A DNA stretch of 64,000 nucleotides from positions 558,001-622,000 of the forward strand of contig JAEWDK010000024.1 of assembly GCA_023390175.1 (NCBI GenBank), read 5' to 3'. Source of the DNA: Bacillota bacterium. GTDB taxonomy: Bacteria > Bacillota > Clostridia > Oscillospirales > Acutalibacteraceae. Below, one piece after another: positions 8,671 to 17,096 of the stretch (position 1 is the stretch's first letter; each line of letters opens with the position of its first letter). A model generated the notes under the pieces. The model had not been told where the DNA came from. It searched no databases and saw nothing but the letters and a program-made list of their open reading frames with translations. The position numbers and the translations under genes are program-made.

Positions 8671-8699
8671 TTGACGAAATCCTCCTTTGCATATATTAT
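8671..8699 (+). promoter_or_regulatory. Sigma-A promoter of the Rrf2 regulator gene
   Basis: TTGACG (8671-8676), 17-bp spacer, TATTAT (8694-8699), about 47 bases before the ATG at 8746. It diverges from the cysK promoter. Confidence 0.7.
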
Positions 8700-8745
8700 T
8701 AACTTATCAGCACAAATATATTTCCACTGTGAAAGGAATAAAATT

Positions 8746-9192
8746 ATGAGAATTTCTTCAAAAGGAAGATATGGACTAGCCGCTATGATTAGTATGGCGC
8801 AAAATTATGCCAGCAATGAATGCATTACAATTGTAAGCATATCGGAAAAACTCGGTATTTCAAAAATATACCTGGAGCAGGTGTTTTCCCTTTTAAAAAG
8901 GGCAGAACTGGTCTTTGCGGCAAAGGGTGCTCAGGGCGGTTACAAGCTTTCAAAAGACCCGCAGACAATTAACTCATACGAAATTTTGCGTGCGCTGGAA
9001 CAGTCGCTGTTCGAAAAGACAGAGGAATCGGTTGCAAAGCAGGCAAATGATATTGAACAGGCGATGCAGAAAAATGTTTTTTCCGTCGTGGATGATTCCA
9101 TTGCCGACGCACTGAAAAATGTTACTTTGGATGACCTTGTAAATGAAGTCGAAAAGCAGAAACAGACAGACGGATTTATGTTCTACATCTAA
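8746..9192 (+). CDS. cymR: Rrf2-family regulator, CymR-like
   Basis: Winged-helix regulator, 148 residues. The family start MRISSKGRYGLAAMISMAQ and the recognition helix region ISEKLGISKIYLEQVFSLLKRAELV, followed by KGAQGGYKL, are clear. The cysteine trio that holds the Fe-S cluster in IscR and NsrR is absent; the only Cys is near residue 26. That points to a CymR-type protein, which in Bacilli represses cysteine uptake and synthesis genes in complex with CysK. The ATG at 8746 is preceded by AAAGGA, and the upstream open frame to 8587 is non-coding promoter DNA. Divergence from cysK supports the role. The specific name is an inference. Confidence 0.8.
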   Translation: MRISSKGRYGLAAMISMAQNYASNECITIVSISEKLGISKIYLEQVFSLLKRAELVFAAKGAQGGYKLSKDPQTINSYEILRALEQSLFEKTEESVAKQANDIEQAMQKNVFSVVDDSIADALKNVTLDDLVNEVEKQKQTDGFMFYI

Positions 9193-9197
9193 AAGTC

Positions 9198-9222
9198 AAA
9201 GCGGGCCGTCGGCCCGCTTTCT
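9198..9222. terminator. Terminator between the Rrf2 gene and the HD-domain gene
   Basis: Stem AAAGCGGGCCG / CGGCCCGCTTT with a minimal loop, 6 bases after the Rrf2 stop and 12 before the convergent gene ends. It probably serves both. Confidence 0.8.
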
Positions 9223-9233
9223 TGTATCGTTTT

Positions 9234-10466
9234 CTAACCGAAAAACACACTGCTCCGCGCTGGTTTTGCTTTCAGCAGAATCTCATCCGCAAAAATCGTA
9301 TCGATATCCTCGACAATGGAATCATCAATCAGGTTCTGCCGGGCCATACCGCGCATCAACTCCACTGTTTTTTGGTGCGACAGCGATTTTCGGTAAGGTC
9401 TGTCCTCTGTGAGCGCCTGATAAATATCCACGCAGCACATGATTCTGGAATTCGTATCCATTTGTGATTCATCCAAGCCAAAAGGATAACCCTTCCCGTT
9501 CAGCTTCTCGTGGTGGTTCGCCGCCCAGTTGGCAATATTTTCAAACCCGGTGACGATTTCCAGCGCACGGCGGGTATAAAAGGGATGCGACTGGATTACC
9601 GCAATTTCCTTGGGCGTTAACGAGCTGGGCTTGTCAAGGATATCGTTTGGAACCATCAGCTTCCCCAGGTCATGAAGGTCGGCGGCAATGCGCATCTGCC
9701 AGTAAGTATCCGGATCATATTTATAATATTGGCAAAGAATTCCGACTTTTTCACTAATTCCGCGGGAATGCGAACCGGTGAACGGTGATTTTGCATCTAT
9801 GATATTACAGAAAATCTGCGATACGAGCCGCAGTTCTTTATAACTGACTTCCCTTGTTACACTGGGCATAATCCGATTTAAGGCATGGTTCACAAAGGCG
9901 TCGCTCATATTCAGCCAAAACTCAATATGGCTGCCCAACTTATAAAAAATTTCACATAAACCCAGATCAAAAATTCCGTTTGCATTTTTAATTGAACTGA
10001 TAATCTCATTGCTGTTCTTATGTTCGGAAACTTCTATGGCTACAAAATCCGCCAAACCAATGATGCGGGCATAGAGCGGGATTTCTTTTCCGGCTATTCC
10101 AAAAAATCCGCTTCCATCGTAATGCTCATGATGATAAAGAATTACATTTGGAATTTTAACAAAAAAAGGAAATACCTTTATGTTGTTTTCACCCTCAATG
10201 CAGTGCATTTTATTGAGTTCCACTTTCATATAATCTTTGGCTGCCTTTGCGTGGAGCAAAGATTTGGTAACACCGTTGTCATGTAAAAGAGAATATGAAA
10301 TCAGGTCAAAGAGATCATGTTTGGATAGCTTCAGTTCTTCCCCGATGCGTGCAGCAATATATGCCACCCGTCTTCCGTGGTTGGTTACGTTGTTGATTAA
10401 GTCATCTTCCACATAATCCAATGTGGAAGAAAAAGAGTTCAGCAGCTCGTTAACGTTAATATTCAT
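9234..10466 (-). CDS. Tandem HD-domain protein with C-terminal HD-GYP
   Basis: Likely cyclic-di-GMP (or other cyclic dinucleotide) phosphodiesterase, 410 residues, cytosolic with no membrane segment. The C-terminal half is a good HD-GYP domain: HDLGKL (H265, D266), HPFYTRRALE, HHEKLNGKGYP (GYP 326-328) and DIYQALTEDRPYRK. The N-terminal half also looks like an HD domain: HDNG (H62, D63) and HHEHYDGSGFFG at 112-123, but without GYP. The ATG at 10466 is preceded by GGAG at 9 bases. No GGDEF or EAL gene is in the window, so the signal is not defined by context. It could affect motility given the flagellin nearby, but that is speculation. Confidence 0.8.
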   Translation of the reverse strand: MNINVNELLNSFSSTLDYVEDDLINNVTNHGRRVAYIAARIGEELKLSKHDLFDLISYSLLHDNGVTKSLLHAKAAKDYMKVELNKMHCIEGENNIKVFPFFVKIPNVILYHHEHYDGSGFFGIAGKEIPLYARIIGLADFVAIEVSEHKNSNEIISSIKNANGIFDLGLCEIFYKLGSHIEFWLNMSDAFVNHALNRIMPSVTREVSYKELRLVSQIFCNIIDAKSPFTGSHSRGISEKVGILCQYYKYDPDTYWQMRIAADLHDLGKLMVPNDILDKPSSLTPKEIAVIQSHPFYTRRALEIVTGFENIANWAANHHEKLNGKGYPFGLDESQMDTNSRIMCCVDIYQALTEDRPYRKSLSHQKTVELMRGMARQNLIDDSIVEDIDTIFADEILLKAKPARSSVFFG

Positions 10467-10661
10467 TCATATAATCTCCATTTATTTTGTTGTAAAATTA
10501 TAACATTTTTTGTCACAAGAATAAACACGAAGTGAAACTTTTTCCATTTTATTTTTATATTTGTGACTTTTAGACATAAAAACGCTTTTTTATGCAACTT
10601 AATAGACCTATCTATCAGAGCCTTATCTTCATTTTTACATCAAATTACAATCGTCAAAAAC

Positions 10662-10695
10662 AAAAAAAACGCCTGATAAAATCAGGCGTTTTTTT
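10662..10695 (-). terminator. Terminator of pfkA
   Basis: AACGCCTGAT / ATCAGGCGTT stem flanked by A and T runs, directly after the pfkA stop at 10705. The remaining 170 bases up to the HD-domain gene are A/T-rich, with no clear promoter. Confidence 0.9.
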
Positions 10696-10704
10696 AAGCT
10701 TAAA

Positions 10705-11673
10705 TTAAATGGAAATGATATGTGCCACATCGTACAGATGCTTATCAAATACTCTTGTCATATTAAGCGCTTCCGTAATGTCAAGGTCAACGATTTTGCC
10801 GCCGCGCATTACGACGACACGGTTGCTTTTGCCGTTGTGAAGCAGTTCAGCCGCATAATATCCCATTTCACTGCCGACTACACGGTCACGAAGTGTGGGC
10901 GAACCGCCGCGCTGCACATGGCCGAGCACGGTTGCCCTGGTTTCGATTCCTGTTGCGTTTTCAATATCCTTGGCAAGCTTATCCACCCCGCCAACGCCTT
11001 CGGCAACCACCATGATAAAATGCTTTTTACCCGTTTTTTGGGTAAACTGCATCCGCTCAATAATGTCTTTCTGGAAATCAAACGGAACCTCAGGAACCAA
11101 AATAGTAGTCGCGCCGACCGCTATGCCGGTCTGCAGCGCCAAATCGCCGCAGCGTCTTCCCATTACCTCGACCACACTGCAGCGGTCGTGGGACTCGGTC
11201 GTGTCGCGCAGGCGGTCAACCATTTCAACCGCTGTGTTCATCGCTGTATCGAATCCGATGGTATATTCGCTTGAAGCAATATCGTTATCGATGGTTCCCG
11301 GCACACCGATGCACGGAATGCCCGCGCCGGTTAAATCCCTTGCACCGCGGAAAGAACCGTCGCCGCCAATCACCACAACACCGTCAATTCCTAATTTATG
11401 GCAGTTTTCGGCTGCCTTCTGTACGCCCGCCGGTGTATTAAACTCCGGACTGCGGGCGGTAAACAACGCTGTTCCGCCGTGATGGATAATGTCGGAAACA
11501 CTGCGAAGGTTCATTTCGAACACATCACCGTTTAAAAGTCCATTGTATCCTCTGCGGATACCCATAACGCGCATACCGAATGAAATCCCTGTCCTTACCA
11601 CCGCACGAACTGCCGCATTCATACCCGGTGCGTCACCGCCGCTGGTTAATACAGCGATTGTCTTTGTGCTCAT
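10705..11673 (-). CDS. pfkA: ATP-dependent 6-phosphofructokinase
   Basis: Phosphorylates fructose 6-phosphate in glycolysis. 322 residues, the standard bacterial length. ATP-type signature GGDGSFRGA, with Gly at the position that is Asp in PPi enzymes. Catalytic GTIDNDI, and EVMGRRCGDLAL and QRGGSPTLRDR for the substrate and effector sites. The ATG at 11673 has GGGGG upstream; a longer frame to 11718 lacks one. It follows dnaE, as in many Firmicutes, but has its own promoter. A second, unusual phosphofructokinase is encoded at 43691-44779. Confidence 0.96.
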   Translation of the reverse strand: MSTKTIAVLTSGGDAPGMNAAVRAVVRTGISFGMRVMGIRRGYNGLLNGDVFEMNLRSVSDIIHHGGTALFTARSPEFNTPAGVQKAAENCHKLGIDGVVVIGGDGSFRGARDLTGAGIPCIGVPGTIDNDIASSEYTIGFDTAMNTAVEMVDRLRDTTESHDRCSVVEVMGRRCGDLALQTGIAVGATTILVPEVPFDFQKDIIERMQFTQKTGKKHFIMVVAEGVGGVDKLAKDIENATGIETRATVLGHVQRGGSPTLRDRVVGSEMGYYAAELLHNGKSNRVVVMRGGKIVDLDITEALNMTRVFDKHLYDVAHIISI

Positions 11674-11719
11674 GATATATAATCCCCCTAATTTTAAAAG
11701 TACATATACTATATACAAT

Positions 11720-11749
11720 ATTATAGTCTATTCGACAAATAATAATCAA
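11720..11749 (-). promoter_or_regulatory. Promoter of pfkA
   Basis: Minus-strand TTGATT (11749-11744), an 18-bp spacer and TATAAT (11725-11720), between dnaE and pfkA. Confidence 0.65.
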
Positions 11750-11757
11750 CTGAAAAA

Positions 11758-11789
11758 TATGGATTATTATTTCACCTATATGGATTATT
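11758..11789. repeat. Tandem direct repeat upstream of the pfkA promoter
   Basis: ATATGGATTATT occurs at 11758-11769 and again at 11778-11789, exactly 20 bp apart (two helical turns), just upstream of the -35 box and running into the dnaE stop. A regulator site is plausible. Confidence 0.5.
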
Positions 11790-14700
11790 GTTGCGTTTCT
11801 AAAACCAAGGCGACATTTTTAGGGCCGAGCAGCTTACTTAATTCCCGAAGCAGCACATCATTTACATCCACACACATGAAGGCCGGCGCACGCATTAATT
11901 TTTTTGTATCTTCGAAATAAATATACAAATGGGTCGGACCGTCGAATACGGCAAGGTACTTTTTTGCACGGTCATACTGTTCACTCTCTTCGCCGGGCAC
12001 CTTCAGGTACAAGCCGGGGTTTTTCGCTTTGTTTTTTTTAACGGGCGGCTGTATGGCACTCTGCGGTGTTTGCCCGTTTGAGTGTGGCGGCGGGGCGGGC
12101 ATTACGGTTTCGCACACCAGCTTTGCATCCTCGTCCTCACGCATGCTGATTCTGCCAAATAACTTTACAATTTTACCTTCGGCAATCTGTTCGGCATACT
12201 GGGAAAGAATCTTCGGGAACACTAGTACCTCCATGGAACCGTACATATCCTCCAGCGTCACAAAAGCCATGGTGCTGTTGCTTTTGGTCACCTTCATCTT
12301 TACCGCGGCAATAATGCCCAGCAGCGTGACAGTATCCCCGTCATGAAAGCGGCCCTCCTGTTCCCGTGCATCGTCCAGAATTTCCCCCGTTCTGCTGGCA
12401 TTAATTGTGTCGTACAGGTCCATGTATTCTGCCATAGGGTGGCCGGAAAGGTACATGCCGGTCACTTCCTTTTCCATGGCAAGCTTGTCGGCCATGGTCA
12501 GATCCGGCATATCCCCGACCGTAAATTCCTTTTCGGCGGGCTCGGAAACGCTGTCGAAAAAGCCCATCTGACCGTCAACATTACGCCGCTTGTCTTCATC
12601 AAGATGCTCCATAACGCCGGTAACACTGGTAAGCATCTGCCGGCGGTTCAGTCCAAGATCATCAAGCGCCCCGCATTTTACAACACTCTCCAGCGCACGG
12701 CGGTTCAGTTCGCCGTACATACGTTTGCAAAAGCCGTAAAAAGAAGTGAACGGGCCGTTTTCGGTACGGTCATTTAAAAGGCTTAGAATAAACCCTTTTC
12801 CAATATTGCGCACGGCAAGCAGGCCGAAGCGGATATCTTTGCCCGAAACGGTAAACCCGACGCCGCTTTCATTGACATGGGGCGGAAGAACCCGGATGCC
12901 CAGGCGCAGACATTCGGCAATGTATGCCGCAAGCTTGTTGTTATTGTCCAGCACGCTGGTTAACAGTGCGGCCATATATTCGCGTGGGTAATAGCATTTC
13001 AGCCATGCCGTCTGGTAGCTTATAAGAGCGTAGGCGGCCGCGTGAGCTTTATTAAAGGCGTAGGACGCAAAGCTTTCCATTTCGCTGTAAATTGCCTTGG
13101 CTGTAAATTCATCCACGCCGCGGCGGATACAGCCTTCTACCTCTACCTCGCCCTTTTCATTCGTTAAACCGTAAATAAAAATCTTGCTTTCGCGTTCCAT
13201 GACGTCGGCTTTTTTCTTGCTCATGGCGCGGCGCACAATATCCGCACGGCCAAGCGAATAGCCCGCTAAGCTGCGGAAGATCTGCATAACCTGCTCCTGA
13301 TACACAATGCAGCCGTAAGTCACATCGAGGATATTTTCCAGCAGAGGATGCCGGTAGGTCACTTTTTTCGGGTTATGCCGGTTTTCAATGTACCTTGGGA
13401 TGGATTCCATCGGCCCGGGGCGGTAAAGTGAGTTGATGGCAATCAGGTCTTCAATATGCTCCGGCCTCAGCTGCATAATGACGCTGCGCATTCCGGCCGA
13501 TTCGAACTGGAACACGCCGTCCGTCGCACCGGTGGAGAGCATGTTATATACTTTTTTATCATCAATCGGAATATCTTCAATTCGAAATTCCGGCATCTTT
13601 TCACAGATCATTTCCTGCGCATAACGGATAACCGAAAGGTTGCGCAGCCCAAGAAAGTCCATTTTCAGCAATCCGAGTTCTTCCAGCGTGGTCATGGTGT
13701 ACTGCGTCACAATTGAATCGTTGTTTTTAGCAAGCGGTACGTATTCTGCAACCGGCCGGTCCGTAATCACAACGCCCGCAGCGTGTGTGGAAGCATTGCG
13801 GGGCATTCCCTCCAGCTTTCGCGCCATATCGATCAGGTCATGAACCTGCGAATCGGTATCGTATCGCTGCCTCAGTTCATTGGAGGTTTTCAGCGCCTTT
13901 TCAAGCGTGATATTCTGCTCCATCGGAACCAGCTTGGCGATACCGTCAACCGTTACATAAGGAATTGCCATGGCCCTGCCCACGTCACGGATGGAACCGC
14001 GCGCAGCCATGGTGCCGAAGGTTACAATTTGTGCGACGTGGTCGGCTCCGTATTTTCGCACCACATATTCAATCATTTCCTGACGGCGTTCGTCGGAAAA
14101 GTCGATATCAAAATCGGGCATGCTGACGCGCTCCGGGTTTAAAAAGCGCTCGAAAAGCAAATTGTACCGGATTGGGTCAATTCCCGTAATACCGATGCAG
14201 TATGCGGCAAGGCTTCCCGCGCCGGAGCCCCTTCCCGGCCCGACGGGAATACCGACCTCTTTTGCATAACGGACAAAATCATGCACAATCAAATAATAGT
14301 TTACATAGCCCATATGCTGAATGGTATTCAGCTCATATTCCAGCCGGTCAACCAGCGCCTGTTCCGGGTGTTCCCCATAGCGGCTGTATAAGCCTTCATA
14401 ACAGCGGTCACGAAAATAAGCTGCGTTTTCCTGCCCGTTCGGGGTGTCAAAATGCGGCAGCTTTGTATTGCCGAATTCAAGCTCTACGTTGCAGCGTTCC
14501 GCAATGCGGGCGGTGTTGTCCGCCGCTTCGGGAAGATTCGGGAACAGCGCGCGCATTTCTTCCTCTGTTTTATAATAAAACTGATCGCTTTCAAACTCCA
14601 TGCCGTCCTTATCCTCAATGGTATGGTTCGTTTGAATGCACAGCAGGATGTGGTGCATTTTGCTGTCTTCCCTGTTGATATAATGGCAGTCATTGGTGAC

Positions 14701-15300
14701 AACCAGCGGAATACCCGTTTCACCGGACAGCCGTATAATGGAAGGATTCACCCGTTTTTGCTCGCGGATGCCGTGATCCTGCAATTCAAGGTAAAAATTG
14801 CCCTGACTGAATATACTGTTGTAACGCAAAGCCGCCCGCTTTGCGCCGTCATAATCGTTTGCGGTCAGCGCGCGGGGAATTTCGCCCGCCAGACAGGCGG
14901 AAAGAGCAATCAATCCCTCGTGATGCTCCTCCAGCAGTTCAAAGTCCACACGGGGTTTGCTGTAAAATCCCTCCGTCCAGGCTTTTGAGACAAGGGCAAT
15001 CAGGTTTTGGTACCCCTTGTTATTTTCGCAAAGCAGCACCAGGTGTCGGTTTTCGGCATCCAGTTCGTGCACCTTATCAAACCGGGTACGCTGCGCAACG
15101 TAAACCTCGCAGCCGATAATCGGCTTGATTCCGCGTTTTTTGGCGGCCTTATAAAAATCGACCGCGCCGTACATGACCCCGTGGTCGGTCACCGCAACAG
15201 CGGTGTCCCCTCTTGCGGCGGCGGTATCCAGCAGCTGATTGATACGGCACGCGCCGTCCAACAGGCTGTATTCACTGTGAAGATGCAGATGTACAAACAT
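11785..15300 (-). CDS. dnaE: DNA polymerase III subunit alpha
   Basis: Replicative polymerase of the C family, 1171 residues. It has an N-terminal PHP domain (starting VHLHLHSEYSLLDG), the catalytic palm with PDFDIDF near residue 400 and GRGSGAGSL, the fingers and tandem helix-hairpin-helix region with SYAFNKAHAAAYA near 740, and a C-terminal OB fold (about 990-1065, with MAFVTLEDMYGSMEVLVFP). Firmicutes use DnaE for lagging-strand priming extension next to PolC; the absence of an exonuclease insert in PHP fits DnaE rather than PolC. GGAGGG precedes the ATG. It is 14 bases downstream of the YjbR gene, in the rapZ-whiA cluster. Confidence 0.96.
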   Translation of the reverse strand: MFVHLHLHSEYSLLDGACRINQLLDTAAARGDTAVAVTDHGVMYGAVDFYKAAKKRGIKPIIGCEVYVAQRTRFDKVHELDAENRHLVLLCENNKGYQNLIALVSKAWTEGFYSKPRVDFELLEEHHEGLIALSACLAGEIPRALTANDYDGAKRAALRYNSIFSQGNFYLELQDHGIREQKRVNPSIIRLSGETGIPLVVTNDCHYINREDSKMHHILLCIQTNHTIEDKDGMEFESDQFYYKTEEEMRALFPNLPEAADNTARIAERCNVELEFGNTKLPHFDTPNGQENAAYFRDRCYEGLYSRYGEHPEQALVDRLEYELNTIQHMGYVNYYLIVHDFVRYAKEVGIPVGPGRGSGAGSLAAYCIGITGIDPIRYNLLFERFLNPERVSMPDFDIDFSDERRQEMIEYVVRKYGADHVAQIVTFGTMAARGSIRDVGRAMAIPYVTVDGIAKLVPMEQNITLEKALKTSNELRQRYDTDSQVHDLIDMARKLEGMPRNASTHAAGVVITDRPVAEYVPLAKNNDSIVTQYTMTTLEELGLLKMDFLGLRNLSVIRYAQEMICEKMPEFRIEDIPIDDKKVYNMLSTGATDGVFQFESAGMRSVIMQLRPEHIEDLIAINSLYRPGPMESIPRYIENRHNPKKVTYRHPLLENILDVTYGCIVYQEQVMQIFRSLAGYSLGRADIVRRAMSKKKADVMERESKIFIYGLTNEKGEVEVEGCIRRGVDEFTAKAIYSEMESFASYAFNKAHAAAYALISYQTAWLKCYYPREYMAALLTSVLDNNNKLAAYIAECLRLGIRVLPPHVNESGVGFTVSGKDIRFGLLAVRNIGKGFILSLLNDRTENGPFTSFYGFCKRMYGELNRRALESVVKCGALDDLGLNRRQMLTSVTGVMEHLDEDKRRNVDGQMGFFDSVSEPAEKEFTVGDMPDLTMADKLAMEKEVTGMYLSGHPMAEYMDLYDTINASRTGEILDDAREQEGRFHDGDTVTLLGIIAAVKMKVTKSNSTMAFVTLEDMYGSMEVLVFPKILSQYAEQIAEGKIVKLFGRISMREDEDAKLVCETVMPAPPPHSNGQTPQSAIQPPVKKNKAKNPGLYLKVPGEESEQYDRAKKYLAVFDGPTHLYIYFEDTKKLMRAPAFMCVDVNDVLLRELSKLLGPKNVALVLETQQ

Positions 15301-15314
15301 GTGCGTGCCCTCCT

Positions 15315-15671
15315 TTATTCCGCTATTTCTTTTTGAATCTTTTTACTGAACGAGCTCAGCAATATTTGATATGCGTTGTCCAGCATATTTTTCAGGATTT
15401 CATCCGGTACATCGCCCTCCAAATAAAGGGAGTTCCAATGCTCTTTGTTCATATAATAACCCGGTACGATATCTTTATATTGCTGCCTGAGCAGGCTGCC
15501 GAACATTGGCTCCAGCTTTACTGTGATGATGGGCTTTCCTTCCCTGTCGCCGCCCTGCATGGCGAACATTTTCCCGCGGATCATGTAGCGCGTTGCCTGC
15601 CACGCCGGCTGGTAGTCTTTCTCCACACCCTTTTTACGAAGGCAATATTCTTCAATCCATTCATATTTCAT
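15315..15671 (-). CDS. MmcQ/YjbR family protein
   Basis: Small protein of 118 residues with the CyaY-like fold of the MmcQ/YjbR family. Family features are the N-terminal YCLRKKGVEKDYQ, KMFAMQGG, IITVKLEP and YYMNKEHWNSL. Biochemical function is not established; DNA binding has been proposed. It sits between a Nudix gene and dnaE with 14-25 base gaps, so it is almost surely in the same operon. Confidence 0.8.
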   Translation of the reverse strand: MKYEWIEEYCLRKKGVEKDYQPAWQATRYMIRGKMFAMQGGDREGKPIITVKLEPMFGSLLRQQYKDIVPGYYMNKEHWNSLYLEGDVPDEILKNMLDNAYQILLSSFSKKIQKEIAE

Positions 15672-15695
15672 ACGCTCCTCCTTAGGCCTCGTTTC

Positions 15696-16133
15696 TTACG
15701 CATTGGAAACAACTGATTTTACTTTATCAAATAACAGGGGCTGTATCTGCGGATATGTTAGTTCTTCCGGCAGCTCGTGAAAAAGCTCAATTTTTTCCAT
15801 TTCAAATTCCGGCAGCTTCTGGAATGTGGTTATATCGGCAAAAAACAGCATTCCAAAGCTTTCCTCCTCATTGTCGATTACACTGTTCCTGCCCTGTACA
15901 GAATACACACAGATGGGTTTGATGTCAAACTCCACGGCCCCGGTTTCTTCAAAAAGCTCCCGTTTTGCCGCAGCCAGGACAGTTTCCCCATTTTCCCTGT
16001 GCCCGCCGGGTATTTCATAGGTATTCCTTTGCTTATGTTTGCAAAATACCCATTGATGGTTGTAGCTGGATGCGATAACGGCAAACTTTAAGAGGTTGTC
16101 GTCCACGCTATCATAAAATTTCACCTGAAGCAC
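15696..16133 (-). CDS. Nudix hydrolase
   Basis: 145 residues, cleaving an unknown nucleoside-diphosphate derivative. The full Nudix box is present from GHRENGE through REL to EETG (about residues 39-61). The start is GTG at 16133 with GGAGGTG 9 bases upstream; a nearer ATG is out of frame. A Nudix gene (yvcI) also opens the Bacillus yvcI-rapZ-yvcK-whiA operon, so the association is conserved, although here it lies downstream of whiA. Confidence 0.85.
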   Translation of the reverse strand: MLQVKFYDSVDDNLLKFAVIASSYNHQWVFCKHKQRNTYEIPGGHRENGETVLAAAKRELFEETGAVEFDIKPICVYSVQGRNSVIDNEEESFGMLFFADITTFQKLPEFEMEKIELFHELPEELTYPQIQPLLFDKVKSVVSNA

Positions 16134-16157
16134 AATACATCACACCTCCGTTCAAGA

Positions 16158-17078
16158 TTACATATCGTTTGAAATATCGGCAATCCGCTGAAGACGATGG
16201 TTGATGCCGGAGCGGCTTAAAGGCTCGGAAAGAGCCTCCCCCAGCTCCCGTAGCGACATTTCCGGATTACGGTAACGCAGCATAGCCAGTTCCTGAAGCT
16301 CTTCGGGCAGAGCGGAAACGCCGCTGGGTGAATTCAGGATTTTTTCAATTGCAATTACCTGAGCAGCGGCAGCCAACGCGGTTTTATCCAAATTCGCTGT
16401 TTCAAAATTTGTTTTGCGGTTGACGTTATTGCGTAGTTCCTTCAGCATTTTCATCTGCATCAGTTCCATGGAAGCATTGCCCGCACCGATAAAGGTAAGT
16501 AAATCCGCGACACGCTCGCCGCCCTTCAGGTAAACAATAAAAGAACCTTTGCGGTTCAGTAGGCCCGGCTGCAAATCCAATTCGTAAATTTCACTGATCA
16601 GTGCAGATAAGTCCTTCGCCAAATTCATGAAGGGCACTACAAATTCAAGATGATAATCCTTTGCCGGGTCAGTAACAGTTCCACAGGTAAGAAATGCGCC
16701 GCGCAGAAAAGCGCTGGCGCAGCATTCATTCTCCAAATTAGCGTGGTTAATCCGCAGGCTGATTTCACTTCCCGTGTGGCCAAAGCACGATAGCACCGCA
16801 TCGCGCTGATTATCGCCGGCGACGGAAACCGTGAAAGCGTTCTGCCTTTCCTTTCGGCGCGAAACAGAAGCGGAAACATCCACAACCGCACCCGTAATTT
16901 CAGCCGTAAGCTGCGCCGCCCGGTGGGCAGCCGCACTGTTCCCGGTTGTGACGGTAACCGCGTTTTTTGAAAAGCTCCTGCCGAATAAAAGCAGGCCGTA
17001 GCACTCCGCCTTGCGGCAGCAGGAGTTCTGCGGCACAGATTTGCATAATTCCGTTTTCAATTCGGACGCAAATGACAT
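16158..17078 (-). CDS. whiA: WhiA sporulation/division regulator
   Basis: 306 residues. The N-terminal two-thirds is a LAGLIDADG-like fold (SFASELKTELC start; GLLLFGRSFS), and the C-terminus is a helix-turn-helix ending in LRELGEALSEPLSRSGINHRLQRI. In Firmicutes WhiA affects chromosome segregation and FtsZ ring assembly; in actinobacteria it drives sporulation septation. GGGAGG precedes the ATG. The gene follows rapZ by 18 bases, and yvcK, normally between them, is missing. Confidence 0.95.
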   Translation of the reverse strand: MSFASELKTELCKSVPQNSCCRKAECYGLLLFGRSFSKNAVTVTTGNSAAAHRAAQLTAEITGAVVDVSASVSRRKERQNAFTVSVAGDNQRDAVLSCFGHTGSEISLRINHANLENECCASAFLRGAFLTCGTVTDPAKDYHLEFVVPFMNLAKDLSALISEIYELDLQPGLLNRKGSFIVYLKGGERVADLLTFIGAGNASMELMQMKMLKELRNNVNRKTNFETANLDKTALAAAAQVIAIEKILNSPSGVSALPEELQELAMLRYRNPEMSLRELGEALSEPLSRSGINHRLQRIADISNDM

Positions 17079-17096
17079 TCAATTCGCCTCCCGCAA

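Noticed and set aside
12746..15119. Several 80-180 codon frames antisense to dnaE
   Set aside because: They are mirror frames of a well conserved gene and have no ribosome sites or family resemblance.
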